Source: Methanobacteriota archaeon (GTDB taxonomy: Archaea > Thermoplasmatota > Poseidoniia > Poseidoniales > Poseidoniaceae). From it: 11,570 nucleotides of DNA. Where the stretch lies: NCBI GenBank assembly GCA_018645535.1, contig JABGWN010000130.1, positions 1 through 11,570 of the forward strand. The letters run 5' to 3'. The notes beneath the pieces are model-generated. The model made no database searches. It saw only the letters and a program-made list of their open reading frames with translations, and was not told where the DNA came from. Shown here one piece after another: positions 7,501-11,570 of the stretch (position 1 is the first letter of the stretch; each line of letters begins with the position of its first letter). Made by a program: the position numbers and the translations under genes.

Positions 7501-10500
7501 AGGACTTTGTGAACAGAGAGGGTCATGCCAGTTGCACCTGCACCAAACTCAAGATCGGTGAGATACAAACTCAAATCTACAGAATGAACATTCATGTTAG
7601 GATTGAACGGTATTTGACCGAAATCTGTGGAGACAAGCATTCGATATTCATCTTGACCTGAATCGATACCAATGATACTTGAATCACCATCTAAGTTCGC
7701 GTCTGCTGTTCCGCTGTACACTGAAGCATCTTCGACGTTGGTGTGAGCCATCTCTTGTATTTCGTTTCCAGTTTGGAATTCATATGACCATGTATGATCG
7801 AAATTATCCTGTGTCGTTGGATCTCCAATACCTACAATCCATCGGGAGGAAGATGGACCTGGGATTGAACCATTGACTGCCTGAACCCACCACTCAAAGG
7901 TAGATCCTGGAGAGAGAGAACTGCCGAAAACAAAGTTTGTCCCTGTAATTTGACTTGAAATTCCAGATTTGAAATTGTATTGTCCAGAGGAATTACGAAT
8001 GGTAACAATGTATCCTGTCGCTCCAGTAACTGGATTCCAAGAAAGTGTTGGCTTGTCTAATGGTTCAAGCAGAGTTGTTGTCGTATTGTACAATACAGTT
8101 CCATCTACAGGTGAGATAAGGACTGGTTGTGACGGTGGGACAACACCTGCAACGTTATCGACATAATCGACACGAAGAACAGGGCGCAATGTTGTAGAAG
8201 AAGACTCCCCTGAGTGGAACGAATGCAAACTACTCGCAGTACCTACAGCTGTTAGTTTGATGGTCATTGAAAGATTTCCATTGGCAATGTTTGATTGAGC
8301 CAGTGACGTAATATCCCATTCTAACCAACCGTTTGGTGGCGTTACTGGTAGGGTGGAACGAGTTACTTCTGTCGTACTGCATGTAGGAGATTGCAATGCT
8401 GTGACGAATCCTTCATTGAATGTTGAACAAGCATGAGCACTTACTGTCAGTGGAGAGACACCTGTTACTTGTGTTCGATACATTTGCAGCATTACAGAGG
8501 TTGGAGTTATTGCACTTGGCCAAGGCATCTGTGACAAATCATATTCGATGTACACTTCATGATCACCAGAGGTACCGGAACCAAGTAGCAATGAAGCACT
8601 TGAGCCGTAGTTTGAATTAAACGACGACGATGAAGTATAGGTGTCAGGCGCAGCAGGAAGTAAACCTGTACTTGTAAAAATCGACCCACTTGATAGGTTT
8701 ACAGTATGGTTTCCTAAGCCGTCATCGTATCCTTGTGCATCGGGGATACGGTATTTGTTCACTTGAGAATATTCACCAATTCTGTAGTAATCTTCGATCA
8801 TTTGGTATGACAGAACTCGCCAATATTGCCATTCGTCTCCGGATGTAGAATTTGTATCCGTAAGGGTGGTGGTCGATGAGTCCCAAGTGAGATTTGACTC
8901 GCTGAGAGAAGTTGCGTCAGTTGACAATACACAAGCAAGATCGTAAATCATTCGAGCATCCGAGGCCGAACATATCTGGAAACCTGTTTCGTTGGACGAC
9001 GGTGGACTCCATGAATGGTTCACATGATCAACTCCGGTTGGACGGGGAGCCGACATGTTCCATAGAGTCGAACTATCGACAGGAAGGAGATTTGTTGGAG
9101 TAGAAGCAACGTATGGACTGTTTGTTCGATACGTTAAGTTCAGACTCGGGCGCAAACTTACGGAGGCTTCATCACTCGAGAAGAAATCAATTCTACCATC
9201 GACGCTGCTGAAATTCTCTTCAGGTTGAACAAGAATCTGAATCGTGTTCACTCCCTGAGCAAGGGCTTGTTGAATGACTTCCGTGATATTTCCAAACATT
9301 GTTGCATCACTTGATTGAATAAGACCTGCACCGTTCATTGGAACTGAAGTATCAGATGAATGATAGGCACCCGGGGCATTCCAAGTCGTAGAACTCGTAG
9401 CATTATTCCAATTTGCATTCCCATCGAATGATGTTAGAACCTTGGACTGGCTAGCCCATACTTCTCCATACGAACCAGATTCTGTAGTGAGGTAAAGTTC
9501 GGCAGACATAACTTCAAAGGAGTTCCCAAGCGGTAATTTCGAGATATCTATTGAGAATAGAGCAGAAGAACGAGCTGATGTACTGCTTGTGAAGGAGGAA
9601 CGACCGATACTTAGGACACTATTATCGGAAAGATTCGCATTTGGAGAACCCGAATCAAGTCCAATGTCTTGAATAAACCCAGATGGCTCGCGTAGAGATG
9701 GCAAGAAGCCCCCTTCAGAAATGTTGAGGTATCCCCACGTATTGTTAATCTCTTGACCAATGTCATGAGGAACGTGGAATACTGAACTGGTAGAACGTGG
9801 ACCAAGCATGCTGTTGTTGACAGGTTGAACAAACCATCGAATACTTTGATTTGTATCGAGATCAGCCGAAGGTTGGAATGTTAGACTTTGTAAATCGAAC
9901 ATTGAACTGTCAACACGTGAATCATATGTCGTGAAGCCTTCCATAATGTCAGAAGCATCATTTTGAAGGAAAACTTTCCAATCATCAATATTCGCAGAAT
10001 TGGAATGTGTCCAACTCAAAACCGGACGTGTCTCAGGTTCTGGTACGTGTGTTGAGAAATTCCAAGATAGATCCCCATCCGTAGGCAATGCGTTTGCACC
10101 AGCCACGGTTGGAATCGGTGAAGTTCCTTCGCTCCATGTCAGGTTCAACCAAGGCCGTTGTGTAGAGAGCCCTTCTGTGCTTCCAAATGTAATCAATGAG
10201 TCAGATGAATCGCTGGTCATGAGAGCAATTGAAAGATAGGAATCGCCATTTGCTAATGCTGCTTGCACAAGTTCTGTAACGTCCCAGTTCATCCAATCGG
10301 CACTTGCTGAGGTGCTCAAATCACTGAGTTGACCTACGTCGTTTCCGATAGAACGACCTCCGTCTAAAGTCCATGAATTTGTGCCATCAAACGTTGAATT
10401 ATTGAGACCTGTCGTCCAAGTCTGCAATACTGGTCGAACTGCAACTTCCGTATTCGTATCCGAACCTACAAGAGCCCACAGGTTCAATTCTGCGTTTGTA

Positions 10501-11570
10501 ACACGAGCATTCGAAGGCGAAGGAATCTGATCGAGAGGAATCTTCAGGAGTGCTGTCGATTGATAGCCACTACCAAGTTCTCCAACCTTCATCGAGGTGG
10601 ATGCAGAGTGGTTTTGTTGTCCTTCTATGCCCCCTTCAGCGAGCCAAGTGTCAATGAAATGCGGAAGCCCCAAATCAGGCATAGCTTCTGCATGTCGAAT
10701 TTCAACAGCAGCACTGGTCGATGAAAGGTTCCATGTTGTTAGTGAAGGAATGTTGAAGTGGAAGGTCTGTGACCAATTTCCAAGTTGATTTGTCGTCGAA
10801 ATTGTTCTTACACGCCAGTACCATGTTTCACCTACTGTCAAATCGTTTTGTGGAGTGAAGGATTTATCATTCACATCGAAACCTATGTTTGACCATGAAG
10901 TTTCAATGCTCATGTCATTACTGTCAAAAGTATCAGTAGTATCTACCTGAACAGCATAACCACCTACACTAATCGCACTGGAATGTGTCCAATTAAGAAC
11001 TGGTCGAAGAACTGGTTCTGGGTTGATTCCCGGCTGAATGCTCCATGAACCATTCAATGGATTTACTGGGACTGGTTCAATTGGTATTGCGTTAGAACCT
11101 GGAACATAGACGAAACTAAGTTCAGGGCGCTTGGCATCAACTGCACTTCCAGTATGGAATAGAGCATCTCTAATTTGACCTGAGCCAGCACCGATAACGC
11201 CGAGAATAAAGTCTGCAGAGTGGTTATCTCGCATGGCATTTTGCATTGCAAGTGTAACATTCCAAGTCACGGAAGAAGTTGAAGTAAAGCCGCTGCCAAT
11301 CGTTACGGAATCAAGCAATGATGAGCGCTCTGAGCCCTTTGCTCCAACAGTCCCCCATGTGTTGGTTCCGTCGTATGTCGCCCATGTAGCGCCGTCTTCG
11401 GTCCAGTTATGTTGGGTGCTTTCCCAAGCACCAACTGTTGGTGAACCAAATGGGAAATCGCTAAGATAAATCTCTAGATTTGCAGATTGCACTGCATATC
11501 CATTTGGAAGGAAGGTGCTTGAAAGGTCACATCCAAACAAGATTGTTGTTTCAGATGGAATGGTGTTGTA
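4575..11570 (-). CDS. Giant membrane-anchored surface protein with DNRLRE, Fn3-like and Big-like domains (5' end outside window)
   Basis: At least 2,331 codons; the frame is open through the right edge, so the true start and signal peptide are missing. Numbering from the codon at 11540: the visible N-terminal half (1-1448) holds five DNRLRE-type domains (about 200 residues; the first is cut by the edge) separated by four Fn3/Ig-like domains with RPVLNW and WYWRV-type strands. DNRLRE hallmarks seen are NSNYGSSASLLLG, an alternating-strand SAELYL motif, WNGTGATNW-type segments, WDVT/WDIT, and RPxLxLTY ends. Then come eight Big-like domains (1449 to ~2176), a membrane helix (2190-2212), an Asp/Glu run (2218-2230), three 9-residue Gly-Pro repeats, and a Trp-rich end (2292-2321). 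Type I topology: about 2,190 residues outside, about 110 inside. Family knowledge: DNRLRE domains occur in large secreted or surface proteins, including the Methanosarcina disaggregatase group, often with glycan-related modules. No catalytic motif is recognised here; adhesion, matrix building or polysaccharide binding is inferred. First visible gene of the operon. Confidence 0.92.
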   Translation of the reverse strand, partial: YNTIPSETTILFGCDLSSTFLPNGYAVQSANLEIYLSDFPFGSPTVGAWESTQHNWTEDGATWATYDGTNTWGTVGAKGSERSSLLDSVTIGSGFTSTSSVTWNVTLAMQNAMRDNHSADFILGVIGAGSGQIRDALFHTGSAVDAKRPELSFVYVPGSNAIPIEPVPVNPLNGSWSIQPGINPEPVLRPVLNWTHSSAISVGGYAVQVDTTDTFDSNDMSIETSWSNIGFDVNDKSFTPQNDLTVGETWYWRVRTISTTNQLGNWSQTFHFNIPSLTTWNLSSTSAAVEIRHAEAMPDLGLPHFIDTWLAEGGIEGQQNHSASTSMKVGELGSGYQSTALLKIPLDQIPSPSNARVTNAELNLWALVGSDTNTEVAVRPVLQTWTTGLNNSTFDGTNSWTLDGGRSIGNDVGQLSDLSTSASADWMNWDVTELVQAALANGDSYLSIALMTSDSSDSLITFGSTEGLSTQRPWLNLTWSEGTSPIPTVAGANALPTDGDLSWNFSTHVPEPETRPVLSWTHSNSANIDDWKVFLQNDASDIMEGFTTYDSRVDSSMFDLQSLTFQPSADLDTNQSIRWFVQPVNNSMLGPRSTSSVFHVPHDIGQEINNTWGYLNISEGGFLPSLREPSGFIQDIGLDSGSPNANLSDNSVLSIGRSSFTSSTSARSSALFSIDISKLPLGNSFEVMSAELYLTTESGSYGEVWASQSKVLTSFDGNANWNNATSSTTWNAPGAYHSSDTSVPMNGAGLIQSSDATMFGNITEVIQQALAQGVNTIQILVQPEENFSSVDGRIDFFSSDEASVSLRPSLNLTYRTNSPYVASTPTNLLPVDSSTLWNMSAPRPTGVDHVNHSWSPPSSNETGFQICSASDARMIYDLACVLSTDATSLSESNLTWDSSTTTLTDTNSTSGDEWQYWRVLSYQMIEDYYRIGEYSQVNKYRIPDAQGYDDGLGNHTVNLSSGSIFTSTGLLPAAPDTYTSSSSFNSNYGSSASLLLGSGTSGDHEVYIEYDLSQMPWPSAITPTSVMLQMYRTQVTGVSPLTVSAHACSTFNEGFVTALQSPTCSTTEVTRSTLPVTPPNGWLEWDITSLAQSNIANGNLSMTIKLTAVGTASSLHSFHSGESSSTTLRPVLRVDYVDNVAGVVPPSQPVLISPVDGTVLYNTTTTLLEPLDKPTLSWNPVTGATGYIVTIRNSSGQYNFKSGISSQITGTNFVFGSSLSPGSTFEWWVQAVNGSIPGPSSSRWIVGIGDPTTQDNFDHTWSYEFQTGNEIQEMAHTNVEDASVYSGTADANLDGDSSIIGIDSGQDEYRMLVSTDFGQIPFNPNMNVHSVDLSLYLTDLEFGAGATGMTLSVHKVLTTGWGETSVTWNGTGATNWGAPGLQPGVDYDSTPLDTLYVSNSQATNQWVQMSLGHRSLFIDGTHGWVIIATVNQGWMTVEFADNSDSTSNLRPLMQMNYTDIDSVTISPTATTTDADTSVTFSASTFDYNSLVAAVPIVWTSSSGQIDASTGVYTPSTTGVHTITACFGVICADETVTVTPGAPVNLIVTPLTATITADETLELTADVVDQFGNVVPGESISFSPSNGSMTGTFGAVFQPYSTGGQTVSVTWTTITVIVNVQVELGAPSVVVLTGCEGITLAGTECEITTTLYDQFGNIIPLSQAGALTYSVTDGLYSEATNMYFADQVGTWQFSLTSGIGLSDSITITTGHGAMDSLEIVPSAWDLTADEVIFMNTTRIDVQGNRLPVSLPLANWTFVSDGAVNITFNHPVQWIPTGLGGRVITAQYETISTSITVNVTKGVMTGMALIVDSADANDQSYSLTADDTLQVKAKATDAKGNRWTIDVNWTIAHPSWTDQSVLLYTLSDETEFMPQLASEIPYMIYAEYSSGGVVFSESVSATVSEGMLQIFTMSSIASTGDSSTAYNISADQYLDFSVSLSDGDLNPLDASRLTWLFEDLVSGSVMDMTSTFESDAYHWEATSVGSYRVTAYVVNADGFNYSKQVDISVYHGIAVSLDHTLDTLSEDAGESIDIVITGTDSDGNTFSQDVEWTEDGTTSSRIVPRADIGAYTYQASVAGEHVMVYSTPGATNTFDLSIQPQMVVAYLEVVLSATTVDQQASIDVTVEAKDMFYNPIPVPSSARVDSTGRGTVKELGPGQWRVTMLESGPQTITVTAGQVSENLEIEVTGTFGGFFAAGGALYYVGAVLIGLIAVVLLVLLVMALRSGRGDDDWDDYDEDDEESSQAARGPSGPAPGTGPSGPAPGTGPSGPAPGTGPSGLGPSDSPPEAEEKEDTSWMVEHRVDDDGTEWAQNEDETWYFREPGQTDWSVWED
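4740..4832 (-). repeat. 27-bp tandem repeat, 3.4 copies, encoding GPSGPAPGT
   Basis: Three full 27-bp units (4832-4752) plus a 12-bp partial (GPSG) lie in the cytoplasmic tail of the giant protein. The peptide unit GPSGPAPGT is identical in all three copies, while the DNA differs at several third positions. This indicates selection on the peptide or an old expansion. It makes a flexible Gly-Pro linker between the acidic run and the Trp-rich end. Copy number is likely to vary between strains. Confidence 0.9.
4905..4973 (-). other. Membrane helix of the giant protein
   Basis: Residues 2190-2212, from YYVGAVLIGLIAVV to LVMAL, are uninterrupted hydrophobic and followed by RSGRG, so the side after the helix is cytoplasmic. 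A Gly/Phe hinge (TFGGFFAAGG) precedes it. An Asp-rich run (DDDWDDYDEDDEE) follows at 4851-4889, mirroring the Glu-rich run of the downstream protein. Confidence 0.85.
5011..7193 (-). repeat. Array of eight Big-like domains in the giant protein
   Basis: Eight Ig-like units of about 82-105 residues. DQFGN, DVQGN, DAKGN and DSDGN turns mark most of them. The first and third units each carry two cysteines (ACFGVIC; GCEGITLAGTEC). The array ends at EIEVTG, just before a glycine-rich hinge and the membrane helix. Unit order appears to match the eight-unit array of the downstream protein. Confidence 0.8.
7197..11570 (-). repeat. Alternating DNRLRE / Fn3-like module array
   Basis: Approximate DNRLRE units on the DNA: 11105-11570 (partial), 10128-10740, 9126-9765, 8160-8740 and 7196-7826. 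The stretches between them (about 330-390 bp each) encode Fn3/Ig-like domains with a W-(T/S)-H or SW core strand and a YWRVR, WWVQAV or WFVQPV strand. The module pair repeats about every 900-1,000 bp. The units are strongly diverged (no long identical DNA), so the array is old and not a recent amplification. Two cysteine pairs sit in this half: one in the third Fn3-like domain and one in the fourth DNRLRE domain. Confidence 0.75.

Noticed and set aside
11538..11540. TTG at 11540 as the start of the giant protein
   Set aside because: The frame continues upstream to the window edge, the codon falls in the middle of a DNRLRE-type strand, and there is no signal peptide or SD; the true start is outside.

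Overview
The window looks like a piece of a marine planktonic archaeal genome, most likely Marine Group II (Candidatus Poseidoniales, Thermoplasmatota). This is an inference from three things: moderate-to-low G+C, a clear archaeal Shine-Dalgarno (AGGTGA) overlapping the stop codon of the preceding gene, and very long secreted Ig-like proteins with one C-terminal membrane helix, an acidic juxtamembrane stretch and a tryptophan-rich cytoplasmic tail. No rRNA or other marker gene is present to fix the taxonomy.

The whole window is coding on the minus strand and reads right to left as one apparent operon of three genes, with only 8 and about 26 untranslated bases between them. (1) 11570-4575 is the C-terminal part (at least 2,331 codons, 5' end outside the window) of a giant type I membrane protein: five DNRLRE-type beta domains alternating with Fn3/Ig-like domains, then eight Big-like domains, one membrane helix, an acidic run, a 27-bp tandem repeat encoding a Gly-Pro linker, and a Trp-rich end. 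(2) 4566-1969 is an 865-residue secreted and anchored protein: signal peptide, eight Big-like domains, membrane helix, very acidic run, Trp-rich end. Its eight domains appear to match the eight Big-like domains of gene 1 in the same order, so the two genes look like tandem paralogues. (3) 1942-1 is an open frame that leaves the left edge. It is a complete family 1 glycoside hydrolase (both catalytic glutamates present) continuing without a stop codon into a sugar-nucleotidyltransferase domain (GGxGTRL...PKS).

The most unusual item is the third gene. A glycosidase fused directly to a nucleotide-sugar pyrophosphorylase suggests a cytoplasmic enzyme linking release (or transfer) of a sugar to its activation as NDP-sugar. 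Its place behind two large, sequon-rich surface proteins suggests a role in surface glycan or glycoprotein synthesis, or in salvage of sugars captured at the cell surface. These functional links are inference. No promoter, terminator, RNA gene, mobile element or CRISPR array is visible, and no stretch longer than 30 bases lacks a gene.
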